In this document: positions 41,919 through 50,317 of the stretch, in pieces
Numbering within the stretch: position 1 is the stretch's first letter
Layout: each line of letters starts with the position of its first letter
From: Janthinobacterium aquaticum
Lineage (GTDB): Bacteria; Pseudomonadota; Gammaproteobacteria; Burkholderiales; Burkholderiaceae_D
Reading direction: 5' to 3'
Assembly (NCBI RefSeq): GCF_009208565.1
Contig: NZ_WFLK01000002.1
Coordinates: 496,001 to 560,000 of the forward strand
DNA length: 64,000 bases
Translations under genes and position numbers: made by a program
Notes under the pieces: model-generated
What the model saw: the letters and a program-made list of their open reading frames with translations, nothing else
Database searches by the model: none
What the model was told of the DNA's origin: nothing

Positions 41919-43979
41919 ATGCACCTTGCCGCCAACCAGTTCCATGCCGCCATGCCGACGCTGGCATCCCAGTTGTATTGGCTGCCACGCCGCGTCGCGG
42001 CGCTGTGGCGGCTGGCAACGCAGCAGGCACGCCGCCTGAAAAAACTGCGCCAGCCTGTCGCGCGCTGGTCGATCCGCGCTTTGCTGTCGCTGATGATATT
42101 GGCCAGCATTGCGTTATCGGCGGTGATGGAGCACACCACCAGCAGCATCCGCCACAGCGCCGGGCCGCTGCTGGAGCGCAATCTGCCGATGCTGCGCCAT
42201 CTGGGCGAACTGGGCGGCTCGCTGCAGCGCTACCAGCAGGCGTTGGAACAATTGAGCGCCGCGCCGGCGTCGCACCGGCATTTCCTGGCGCAGCTGCCCC
42301 AGTTGCGGGCCGGGCTGGAGCGCGATTTTCTGGCGCTGCGCCTGGGCATGGGTGAGCAGCCGGCGCTGGCCGCCATCAATGCCAGCTACTGGCGTTTGCT
42401 GGCGCAAGGCCCGGCGTTGGTGACAAAACTGGAACAGGCCGGCCTGAACGCCAGCAGCGCCGAGCTGGCCGCCATCACGGCCGCGTTTCGCATCGAAGCG
42501 GCGCAGCTGCGCCAGCGCGTGGCGGTGCTGCATGAATCGGTGCAGGGCGCCATCTATGCCGGCGGCGCCAGCGCCGAAAAAGATGCGATGGGCATGACGC
42601 GCCTGGTGCATCTGTTCGATATCCTGGCGCTGCTGACCAGCGGCTTCCTGTTGTACCACGTGCGGGCCCGCTTTCGCGTCGAGCAGCAGCTCGAACATGC
42701 GGCTGGCCATGATCCGCTGACCGGCCTGGCCCATCGCCGCTCGTTCGAAGCGTGCCTGCGCAGCCTGCCGGCGACGCCGCATGCGGTGGTGCTGGGCACC
42801 ATCGATCGCTTTTCGCGCATTGTCGGCGGCCTGGGGCACGGCTTTGGCGACCGCATGATCGTCGGCCTGGCAGGGCGCATCCGCCAGGTGGCCGAGGCCA
42901 GCGGCGGCCAGGTGTTCCGCCTCGACGGCGCCAATTTCGCCATCCTGTACCGCTGGGCGCGCGACAGCGCCGAATTCGAGGCCGCCATCTCGGCCCTGCG
43001 CGACGAAGTGCGCGTACCATACAGCCACCAGGGGCATGAAATTTTCACTACGCTCAGCCTGGGCGCGGCCAGCTATCCCGAACATGGCCCGCAAGCCGAA
43101 GCGCTCCTGCGCAATGCCGACGCCGCGCTGCAGCAGGCGCGCCAGGCCGGCGGCGACACGCTGGTGCATTACAGCGAAGAGATCAACGCTCAGGCCGGCG
43201 CCCGCCTGGCGCTCGAAGCGCGTCTGCGCCATGCGGTGGAGCGCCACGAACTGGAACTGCATTACCAGCCGCAGCAGTCGCTGGCCGACGGCAATCTGGT
43301 GGGCTTCGAAGCGCTGGTGCGCTGGCGCCGCGACGGCCAGCTGGTGCCGCCCGACCAGTTTATCGCGCTCGCCGAGGAGTCGGGTCTGATCGTCGAGCTG
43401 GGCAACTGGGTGCTGGAAGAGGCGTGCCGTCAGTTGCATGCGTGGCAGGCGATGGGCGTGGCGCCGATGGTGGCGGTCAATATCTCGCCGCGTCAGTTTG
43501 CCGCACCCGGCTTCCTGCCGCATATCGAAGCGCTGCTGGCGACCAGCGGCGTCAATCCGGCCCAGCTCGAACTGGAAATTACCGAAAGCGTGGTGATGGA
43601 AGACGCCGAGGGCGCCATTGCCTTGCTGCGTCGCCTGCGCGAACTGGGCTTGACGCTGGCCATCGATGATTTCGGCACCGGTTACTCCAGCCTGGCCTAC
43701 CTGAGCCGCTTTCCGATCCACAAGTTGAAAATCGACCAGTCCTTCGTGCGCAATATGCAAGGCGTGGCCGAGCAGGCCGCCATCGTGCAGGCCACTATTG
43801 GCCTGGGTCACAGCCTGGGCCTGACGGTGATTGCCGAAGGCGTCGAAACCGAAGCGCAGCGCGCCCTGCTGTCTGGCTGGCAGTGCGACCAGATCCAGGG
43901 CTACCACTACAGCCGGCCGTTGCCGGCGCTGGCCGCCAGCCGCTTCCTGCACGCGAGCGACCAGCGGCAGGCCGCTTGA
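41919..43979 (+). CDS. Membrane protein with degenerate GGDEF and intact EAL (c-di-GMP phosphodiesterase)
   Basis: 686 aa. TM1 (about 53-70, RALLSLMILASIALSAVM), a helical periplasmic domain, TM2 (about 232-250), GGDEF-like domain (255-420) and EAL domain (430-680). The GGDEF signature is replaced by LDGANF near residue 335, so synthase activity is not expected. The EAL domain is complete: FEALVRW, VNISPRQF, EITESVVMED, DDFGTGYSSLAYL and VIAEGVET. It should hydrolyse c-di-GMP, perhaps with GTP binding at the dead domain as a switch. CAGGAG precedes the start. Probably in one operon with the receiver-only gene. Confidence 0.9.
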   Translation: MHLAANQFHAAMPTLASQLYWLPRRVAALWRLATQQARRLKKLRQPVARWSIRALLSLMILASIALSAVMEHTTSSIRHSAGPLLERNLPMLRHLGELGGSLQRYQQALEQLSAAPASHRHFLAQLPQLRAGLERDFLALRLGMGEQPALAAINASYWRLLAQGPALVTKLEQAGLNASSAELAAITAAFRIEAAQLRQRVAVLHESVQGAIYAGGASAEKDAMGMTRLVHLFDILALLTSGFLLYHVRARFRVEQQLEHAAGHDPLTGLAHRRSFEACLRSLPATPHAVVLGTIDRFSRIVGGLGHGFGDRMIVGLAGRIRQVAEASGGQVFRLDGANFAILYRWARDSAEFEAAISALRDEVRVPYSHQGHEIFTTLSLGAASYPEHGPQAEALLRNADAALQQARQAGGDTLVHYSEEINAQAGARLALEARLRHAVERHELELHYQPQQSLADGNLVGFEALVRWRRDGQLVPPDQFIALAEESGLIVELGNWVLEEACRQLHAWQAMGVAPMVAVNISPRQFAAPGFLPHIEALLATSGVNPAQLELEITESVVMEDAEGAIALLRRLRELGLTLAIDDFGTGYSSLAYLSRFPIHKLKIDQSFVRNMQGVAEQAAIVQATIGLGHSLGLTVIAEGVETEAQRALLSGWQCDQIQGYHYSRPLPALAASRFLHASDQRQAA

Positions 43980-44020
43980 GCCACCATTCCTGTCGACCCG
44001 AGTCTGACGAAGAGCACTGT

Positions 44021-44161
44021 ATGAAATGGTTCCAACACCTGAAGATCGCACACAAACTGACGCTCAACATCGTGCCCGTGCGCAAGATGTACCAATTGCA
44101 AACCCGGTGTAAGCGTACCTGGCCCGCGCTGTCACCTATCGTATGGCCAGGTCGGGAGTAG
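44021..44161 (+). pseudogene. 5' remnant of a methyl-accepting chemotaxis protein gene
   Basis: The frame starts MKWFQHLKIAHKLTLN, the standard opening of many MCPs (a short cytoplasmic WFxxLKIAxKL segment before TM1). It then diverges into VPVRKMYQLQTRCKR with no TM helix and stops after 46 codons. A terminator-like hairpin follows at 44171. This looks like an internal deletion that removed nearly the whole receptor gene and left its start and its terminator. Confidence 0.55.
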
Positions 44162-44170
44162 GACTGATGA

Positions 44171-44197
44171 CCGGCGACGAAAGCCGGGCATTTTGTT
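44171..44197 (+). terminator. Probable rho-independent terminator
   Basis: CCGGC (44171-44175), 7-nt loop, GCCGG (44183-44187), then GCATTTTGTT. Short stem with a T-rich tail; serves the upstream operon or is left from the deleted MCP gene. Confidence 0.5.
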
Positions 44198-44296
44198 GAA
44201 ATGGTAGCTGGTACAAAAACGCATTTTCTGTAAAAACACCACGCGTTGGCGCGCGTGGCCGAACCCACAAACAGCATTTACAAACCGGAGGTTATC

Positions 44297-44650
44297 ATGA
44301 TTGCACAGGCCATGCCAGAACACTGCGCTGACGACGGCGACGACTATGACGGCGAGAAGATCGAAGTGGCTCATATCCGCATCGGCCGCGCCAATGCCCA
44401 GCGCGCCGTGCTGGGCGCGTTCCGCGAAGCCGACCGCCTGCTGGGCACCTGGGTCGACGCCGTGCGTTCGGACATGCAGTTCGATTTCGAGGTGACCTTT
44501 ATCGACGGCTACGTATTCAAGGGCCGCTACGAATTCTGGCGCAAGTCGCGCCGCCGCCCATCGCTGAGCCGCCACGTCGGCGAAGCGTTTGCCGCCCTCT
44601 GGCAAGGCGGCAAGGGCGACATGTCGCGCTACGACGTCAACGCCGCCTGA
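44297..44650 (+). CDS. Conserved hypothetical protein
   Basis: 117 aa, soluble, acidic N-terminus (EHCADDGDDYDGEKIE) and a mixed alpha/beta body with FDFEVTFIDGYVFKGRYEFW, then a basic stretch RKSRRRPSLSRHV. The start at 44297 is well supported by CCGGAGG. I do not recognise a family with known function; the FxFEVxFxDGYxxxGxYxF strand pattern suggests a small beta-sheet binding module. Followed by a BIME-like repeat pair. Confidence 0.7.
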   Translation: MIAQAMPEHCADDGDDYDGEKIEVAHIRIGRANAQRAVLGAFREADRLLGTWVDAVRSDMQFDFEVTFIDGYVFKGRYEFWRKSRRRPSLSRHVGEAFAALWQGGKGDMSRYDVNAA

Positions 44651-44691
44651 ACCTGAAAACCGGACCCTAATGCCGCTAATTTAAGAGGACG

Positions 44692-44788
44692 GTAGGTCGG
44701 ATTAGCATAGCGTAATCCGACAATTCGCAGCTGATATTGTCGGATTACGCCGCTCCGCGGCCTGCGCGGCCCGGCCAATCCGACCTAC
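44692..44788 (+). repeat. BIME-like pair of REP repeats in opposite orientation
   Basis: Unit 1 (44692-44723) begins GTAGGTCGGATTAGC and ends GTAATCCGACAA. Unit 2 (44737-44788) begins TTGTCGGATTACGCC and ends CCAATCCGACCTAC. Each forms a hairpin, and the two together form a larger palindrome. Lies between two convergent genes. Confidence 0.8.
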
Positions 44789-44823
44789 TTGGTTTGCCAC
44801 GAGTTTTCCTTAACTTGGCGGTA

Positions 44824-46254
44824 TTACGACCTGACTGCGCTCTTGAAAATAGGCAAGGTCAAGTTGGCCACCAGTCCGCCGTGGGCGCCGTTTTGCAGCG
44901 TCAGCGTGCCGTGGTGGGCCTGGGCGACGGTCTGGGCGATCGACAGGCCCAGGCCGAAGCCGCCCGTGCCGGCGTTGCGCGATGCGTCGACGCGGTAGAA
45001 CGGTTCGAGTGCGCGTTCGAGCAGGTCGGCCGGGATGCCTGGGCCTTTGTCGGCCACGCTGATGGTCAGCTGCCGGCTGTCCTGGGTCACTATGATATGG
45101 GCTTCGTGGCCGTAGCGGATGGCGTTGTCGACCAGGTTCTGCAGGCAGCGCTTGAGGCTGCGCGGGTAGGCGGGCAGGGGTGCAGCGTGGCCTTCGATGG
45201 TGACCGTGGCGCCGGTTTCGGCAAAGTCGCTGGCCAGGCTGGCCAGCAGGCTGTCGATATCGACGTTCTGGCGCTGTTCGTGCAGGCCGCTGTCCTGCAC
45301 CATGGTCAGCGTGGCGGCCACCAGTGCGTCCATTTCATCGAGGTCGCGGCGGAATTTGTCGCGCTGCGCTTCGTCGCTCAGCATTTCGGCGCGCAGTTTC
45401 AGGCGCGTGATCGGCGAGCGCAGGTCGTGCGAGACGGCCGCCAGAAAGCGCGTGCGTTCGGCGATATTGTCGATCAGGCGGCGCTGCATGGCGTTGAAGG
45501 CGGTGGACGCCTTGCGTACTTCGGTCGGGCCGTCGGTGGCCAGCGGTGCGCTGAAGATATTGTCGCCCAGGCGGTCGGCCGCCTGCGCCAGGCGCGCCAG
45601 CGGCTGCATCACCAGCCGCACAGCCAGCCAGGCCAGCAGCAGCACGGCGGCAATGCGCAGCACATAGATGCGCAGCAGGTAGTCAATGGCCGCCTTGCGC
45701 GGCGCCGTGCTCATGCCGGCCTGGCCTTCGTCCATATCGGCCTGCAGCCAGCTGCCGTCGTGCAGGCGCAGCTGCACCACGAAGTGGCCGGTCGGGAAAG
45801 GCTCGCGCAGTAGCGAAAACCAGTTGCCCTGACGCTTGCCGGTGTGCGCCAGGCTGACGGCCAGCACGCGCGCCTGGTGGTGTGTCGGGCGCACCAGGCG
45901 CTGTTGCAGCACATCGAGGAACAGTTCGCTCGACAGCAGCGTATTGTGCTCGAGCGGCGCCTGCACGCTGGCTGGCGCGTCGATGCGGCGCAGCGTAAAG
46001 CCGGGCGTGTTGACGGCCGCCAGCACGGCCGGCAGGCTGGCGGCGGGTACGGCGTCGAGCATATGCGTCACGTCGGCCAGACGGGTGGCGGCCAGGCGCA
46101 CGGGAATTTCCATCGCCTTACCATAGCGCATGTCGTACCAGACGGTGCCGGTCAGCGCCTGCGCGGCCAGCATGCCCACCACCAGCACCAGCGCCAGCCG
46201 GCCCGACAGGCTGCGCGGCCAGGCGCGCACGGCCCAGGCCGTCAGGCGCTTCAT
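44824..46254 (-). CDS. Sensor histidine kinase, EnvZ/OmpR-type partner
   Basis: 476 aa. TM1 near residues 20-40 (LALVLVVGMLAAQALTGTVW), periplasmic region of about 150 residues, TM2 (about 193-213, IAAVLLLAWLAVRLVM), HAMP, H-box with His276 in LAAVSHDLRSPITRL, and HATPase_c with NLVDNAIRYG, DKGPGIP and GFGLGLSIAQTV. The SHDLRSPITRLKLRAE form is close to EnvZ-type kinases. Its start overlaps the regulator stop (ATGA). Divergent from the TonB receptor operon, so it may sense metal or envelope state; that is inference. Confidence 0.9.
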   Translation of the reverse strand: MKRLTAWAVRAWPRSLSGRLALVLVVGMLAAQALTGTVWYDMRYGKAMEIPVRLAATRLADVTHMLDAVPAASLPAVLAAVNTPGFTLRRIDAPASVQAPLEHNTLLSSELFLDVLQQRLVRPTHHQARVLAVSLAHTGKRQGNWFSLLREPFPTGHFVVQLRLHDGSWLQADMDEGQAGMSTAPRKAAIDYLLRIYVLRIAAVLLLAWLAVRLVMQPLARLAQAADRLGDNIFSAPLATDGPTEVRKASTAFNAMQRRLIDNIAERTRFLAAVSHDLRSPITRLKLRAEMLSDEAQRDKFRRDLDEMDALVAATLTMVQDSGLHEQRQNVDIDSLLASLASDFAETGATVTIEGHAAPLPAYPRSLKRCLQNLVDNAIRYGHEAHIIVTQDSRQLTISVADKGPGIPADLLERALEPFYRVDASRNAGTGGFGLGLSIAQTVAQAHHGTLTLQNGAHGGLVANLTLPIFKSAVRS

Positions 46255-47000
46255 GCCTGGTAGGTCACTTCAGCGTTGAGCATATAGCCGCCATGGCGGA
46301 TAGTCTTGATCAAAGCCGGGCTGCGCGGGTTGTCGCCCAGTTGCTGGCGCAGGCGACTGATGCAGACATCGATGGCGCGGTCATATGGCAGGCTTTCCTT
46401 GCCGAACACGGCCGCCAGCAGGAAGTCGCGCGACAGCGTGCGCTTCGGATGGTCGAGCAGGGCGCGCAGCACCAGGTAGTCGGAACTGCCCAGCGACAGC
46501 GTCACGCCCTGCGGCGAGCGTATCTGGCGCGCGCGCGTATCGAGCTGCCAGCCTTCGAAGCTGATGGTGTCGATGCGGTCGGCCTCGTGCTTTTCAGGAA
46601 AGCTGCGCGCGCGCCGGATAATGACCTTGATGCGCGCCAGCAGTTCGCGCGGATCGAACGGCTTGGGCAGGTAATCGTCGGCCCCCACTTCCAGTCCGAT
46701 AATGCGGTCGACCAGCGTGCCGCGCGCGGTCAGCATGATCACCGGCGTCTCGCGCCGCGCGCGCAGCTGGCGGCACAGTTCGAGGCCGTCTTCGCCCGGC
46801 ATCATCAGGTCGAGAATGATCAGGTCGACCGGTGTGCTGGCCAGCAGCTGCCACATCTGTTCGCCATTGGCTGCGGCATGCGCCTGGTAACCCGCGCCTT
46901 CGAGGTAGCTGGACAGCAGTTCCCGGATGTCCTCATCGTCGTCGACGATCAATATCTGGTCCGTCCGTTTCACGCTGCTGTTGCCGATACTCGTTGCCAC
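46251..47000 (-). CDS. OmpR-family response regulator
   Basis: 249 aa from a GTG start placed 9 nt after AGGAG; an upstream ATG at 47072 would add 24 residues with no homology sense. Receiver: acidic cluster in ILIVDDDEDIRELL, Asp64 in LIILDLMMPGEDG, Lys in YLPKPFDPRELLARI. Winged helix includes GWQLDTRARQIRSPQ, SSDYLVLRALLDHPKRTLSR and YDRAIDVCISRLRQQLGDNP. Phosphorylated by the overlapping kinase. 181 bp separate it from the divergent TonB receptor gene, which it could regulate. Confidence 0.9.
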   Translation of the reverse strand: MATSIGNSSVKRTDQILIVDDDEDIRELLSSYLEGAGYQAHAAANGEQMWQLLASTPVDLIILDLMMPGEDGLELCRQLRARRETPVIMLTARGTLVDRIIGLEVGADDYLPKPFDPRELLARIKVIIRRARSFPEKHEADRIDTISFEGWQLDTRARQIRSPQGVTLSLGSSDYLVLRALLDHPKRTLSRDFLLAAVFGKESLPYDRAIDVCISRLRQQLGDNPRSPALIKTIRHGGYMLNAEVTYQA

Positions 47001-47148
47001 TGCCTGCCACTCCTGCTTGCTGATTGCCGATGATTTGTAATGCTTTGTGTTGAGTGTGTTGCGCCAACACATTTCATTACATTTGCGCGCCGCCAGCTGT
47101 TTTGGCTGGCGCTGCCCGACATTATATTACTTGCACGCTCCTACTTGC

Positions 47149-47167
47149 ACATGAGAATCATTACAAT
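47149..47167 (+). promoter_or_regulatory. Probable Fur box before the TonB receptor
   Basis: ACATGAGAATCATTACAAT matches the Fur consensus core GAGAATCATTA and lies 15 bp before the receptor start, where bound Fe-Fur would block transcription. Upstream the AT-rich ACATTATATTACTTG (47120-47134) may hold the -10. Confidence 0.65.
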
Positions 47168-47181
47168 TTACCGAGGAATCC

Positions 47182-49566
47182 ATGCAATTTCGCAACAAGC
47201 ATAACAGTACCGCAGACACTATCGAAGCGCTTTTTTCCCAATACGGCAAGTTGTCGGCCACCGTCGGCCTGGCAGTCGGCTCGCTGGGCGCCGGCAGCGT
47301 GGCACTGGCTGCCGAGCCGGCTGCAGCGCCAGCGGCCGAACCACAGCAGCTCAATGAAGTGGTGGTCAAGGCCGAGCGCGAAGCGCCAGCCTACAAGCCT
47401 GAGCACCTGAGCTCGGCCAAGTTTGCCCAGCCGCTGCGCGATACGCCGCAAAGCGTCACCATCGTGCCGCGTGAAGTGCTGACCGAACAGAATGCGCAGA
47501 ACCTGCAGGATATCCTGAAAAACGTGCCCGGCATCAGCTTTACCTCGGGCGAAGGCAACCTGGGCTGGGGCGATCTGTTTACCATCCGCGGCTTCTCGTC
47601 CGAGCAGAGCCTGACGGTCGACGGCATGCGCGACGCCGGTATGTCCAGCCGTAACGACACCTTCAATATCGAACAGGTGGAAGTATTCAAGGGTACCGGA
47701 TCGATCGAGTCGGGCACCTCGGCTGTGGGCGGCACGGTCAACCTGGTCAGCAAGGAGGCCAAACTGGGCAACAGCAACAGCGTCTCGGTGGGCGTGGGTA
47801 ATGCCAAATACCGCCGCGTGACGGCCGACCTGAATCGCCAGCTGAACGCCGATAGCGCACTGCGCTTTAACGTGATGAAGCAGAAAAACAATGTGCCGGG
47901 CCGCGACGTGACCAAACTCGATCGCCAGGGCCTGGCCACCTCGTTTGCCACCGGCCTCGATGGCCCGACCAGCCTGGTGATCGACCTGTTCCACCAGGAA
48001 GACAAGAACGTGCCGGACGGCGGCCTGCCGATCCAGCGCGGCACCAACGGCCAACCGATGGCCAACGTGCCGCACAGCGCCTGGTTCGGTGCAGACTCCT
48101 ATACCCAGCAAACCAAGTCCGACAGCGGCACCGTCAAGCTCGCGCATGAATTTGCGCCAGGCGTGAAGATTCGCAACCAGACCCGCTGGGCGCTGACCGA
48201 TAACCTGTCGGTGCTGTCGCCGGCGCGCTTCAACGGCGCCAATGCCAACGGCACGACGCTGGGCACTTCGCTTGGCTATACGGGCGTCGGCGGTTTGACG
48301 CCGGTTGCCGGGATTCCCTCTTACGCTGACTTTGCCAACAAGACCGATGCCTACGGCGTGCTGCGCTCAAGCGACCTGGGCACCTCCAAGCGCTATAGAA
48401 TCGTGGCCAACCAGACTGACTTCAGCCTGGCCTTCAATACCGGCGCCGTGCGCCATGAACTGGTCACGGGCCTGGACCTGTACCGTGAAACCTATGGTGA
48501 CCTGCAGCGCACCGTGCTGGCGCCCACCGGCACGCTGTGGTTCGACATGGCCCACCCGCAGGTGGTGCATAACGGCGTGGCAACCGTCAAAGGCGCCGCC
48601 GGCCTGGTCTCGCGCATCAGCAATGCCGGTGTCTATGTGACCGACGCGGTCCGCTTTTCCGACCAGTGGCGCATGGTGGCCTCCTTGCGCTACGACCACT
48701 GGAAAGCCGACACTTCGCTCAAGAACGTCAATACCACCAGCAGCAGCGACGGCGCTTTCAGCGGCCGCCTGGCAGCCATGTACAAGCCGGTGGAAGAAGC
48801 CAGCCTGTACGCCGCCTACGCACAAGCCGCACAGCCGTCGGCCATGGGCGCGTCGACCAATAACGCCATCTACGGCTCGGCAGCGGCAGCACAATACTCG
48901 CCGGCCACCTCGAAAACCATGGAACTGGGCGGCAAATGGGACGTACTGCGCCATCGCCTGGCGCTGACCGGCGCCGTCTTCCGCACCGAAGTGAGCGATT
49001 CGTGGGAATACAGCTCCGACGAAGTGTCGCCAGTGCGCGCCTTGCCGTCCAAACGCGTGCAGGGGGCCGAGTTGGGCGTGCAGGGCAACGTAACCGAACA
49101 GTGGTCGGTGTATGGCGGCTTGTCGCGCCTGCAAAGCCGCCAGACCAAGGGCGCCAACAACGGCAGCGAAGCGAAGAACGTCCCGGATATGACCTTCAAC
49201 CTGTGGACCTCCTACACGCCGGTCTCGGGCCTGGTGTTCAGCTATGGCGCGCAGTATATGGGCGAGCGCCGCTATTCGGACAATGCCCGGGTCGGTGGCC
49301 TGAACAACAACAGCAGCACCGTGGCCGGCCCGGCCGGGCGCGCGCCGACCTATGTGTTCGACACGGAAAAGGCGCCGTCGTATTGGGTTCATAGCGCGGC
49401 CGTGCGCTACCGCGTCAACCCGACGCTGGCACTGAACCTCAACGTGCAAAACCTGACCAACAAGTTCTACTGGGCACGCATCGGCTCCTCGCTGGACGGC
49501 TTCCAGCTGTACGGTGTGCCGGGCGCCAGCCGCAGCGTGACCCTGAGCGCGGACCTGAGCTTCTGA
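47182..49566 (+). CDS. TonB-dependent siderophore receptor (catecholate type)
   Basis: 794 aa. Extended signal region with Ala cleavage (GSVALAAEPAAA, near residue 45), TonB box LNEVVVKAE, plug domain (about 75-185: PQSVTIVPREVLTEQNAQ, FTIRGFSSEQSLTVDGMRD, FKGTGSIESGTSAVGGTVN) and a 22-strand barrel ending LSADLSF with the terminal Phe. Imports ferric siderophores across the outer membrane using TonB energy. The Sel1-PiuC context resembles the piuA/fiu type of catecholate receptor. The GAGGAATCC ribosome site fixes the start; a Fur box precedes it. Confidence 0.92.
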   Translation: MQFRNKHNSTADTIEALFSQYGKLSATVGLAVGSLGAGSVALAAEPAAAPAAEPQQLNEVVVKAEREAPAYKPEHLSSAKFAQPLRDTPQSVTIVPREVLTEQNAQNLQDILKNVPGISFTSGEGNLGWGDLFTIRGFSSEQSLTVDGMRDAGMSSRNDTFNIEQVEVFKGTGSIESGTSAVGGTVNLVSKEAKLGNSNSVSVGVGNAKYRRVTADLNRQLNADSALRFNVMKQKNNVPGRDVTKLDRQGLATSFATGLDGPTSLVIDLFHQEDKNVPDGGLPIQRGTNGQPMANVPHSAWFGADSYTQQTKSDSGTVKLAHEFAPGVKIRNQTRWALTDNLSVLSPARFNGANANGTTLGTSLGYTGVGGLTPVAGIPSYADFANKTDAYGVLRSSDLGTSKRYRIVANQTDFSLAFNTGAVRHELVTGLDLYRETYGDLQRTVLAPTGTLWFDMAHPQVVHNGVATVKGAAGLVSRISNAGVYVTDAVRFSDQWRMVASLRYDHWKADTSLKNVNTTSSSDGAFSGRLAAMYKPVEEASLYAAYAQAAQPSAMGASTNNAIYGSAAAAQYSPATSKTMELGGKWDVLRHRLALTGAVFRTEVSDSWEYSSDEVSPVRALPSKRVQGAELGVQGNVTEQWSVYGGLSRLQSRQTKGANNGSEAKNVPDMTFNLWTSYTPVSGLVFSYGAQYMGERRYSDNARVGGLNNNSSTVAGPAGRAPTYVFDTEKAPSYWVHSAAVRYRVNPTLALNLNVQNLTNKFYWARIGSSLDGFQLYGVPGASRSVTLSADLSF

Positions 49567-50309
49567 TGCAGGCAGCTGTCAGCGTGGCGCAATTGCGCAC
49601 TATGCCGGCCACAGACTGGTCTGCCATGCTGGCCGAGGGCGGCGCCGAGGCGCTAGCCTGGCTGGAAGCGGCGGCGCGCCACGGTGTGTCGCGTGCCCAG
49701 GCTATCCTGGCGCAACGCTTGCTGACGGGCGAGGGCGTGGCGGCCGATCCGCCGCAGGCCGTCCACTGGTTTCGCCAGGCGGCCGCGCGCGATGACGCCG
49801 AAGCGATCAATATGCTCGGGCGCTGCCTGGAAAACGGCTGGGGCGTGGCGGCCGACGCGCAGCTGGCCGTCTACTGGTATCGCCAGGCGGCCGTGGCCGG
49901 CCTGGACTGGGGCATGTACAACCTGGCCAATTTGCTGATGAGCGGCAAGGGCATCGCCGGCGACCGGCCCGCCGCGCTGGCGCTGTACCGCCAGGCGGCG
50001 GCGCTGGGCCACGCCAAGTCGGTCAATATCCTCGGCCGTTTTCATGAAGAAGGCTGGGACATGCCGGTCGACCCAGCGCAGGCGGCGCTGCTGTACTGCC
50101 AGGCGGCCATCGGCGGCGACTTTCGCGGGCAGTTCAATCATGCACGTCTGCTGCTCGAACGAGGCAAGGTGGTGCAGGCCGTGGCCTGGCTGCGCCGTAT
50201 TCCGGCCACGGCCACGCCGGCTTTTCTGGCCAACCTGCGCGGCTGGCTGCAGGCCTCAGGCACGCCGCAGGTGGCGGCGCTGGCCGCCTTGCCGCCATTT
50301 CAATCATAG
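49566..50309 (+). CDS. Sel1-repeat protein of the piu locus
   Basis: 247 aa with four to five Sel1-like repeats of 36 residues, e.g. GVAADPPQAVHWFRQAAARD, GVAADAQLAVYWYRQAAVAG and GIAGDRPAALALYRQAAALG. No signal peptide, so probably a cytoplasmic protein-binding solenoid. The start overlaps the receptor stop (TGATG). A Sel1 protein between a piuA-type receptor and piuC is a recurring arrangement in Proteobacteria; the molecular role is unknown. Confidence 0.87.
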   Translation: MQAAVSVAQLRTMPATDWSAMLAEGGAEALAWLEAAARHGVSRAQAILAQRLLTGEGVAADPPQAVHWFRQAAARDDAEAINMLGRCLENGWGVAADAQLAVYWYRQAAVAGLDWGMYNLANLLMSGKGIAGDRPAALALYRQAAALGHAKSVNILGRFHEEGWDMPVDPAQAALLYCQAAIGGDFRGQFNHARLLLERGKVVQAVAWLRRIPATATPAFLANLRGWLQASGTPQVAALAALPPFQS

Positions 50310-50317
50310 GAAAATCC

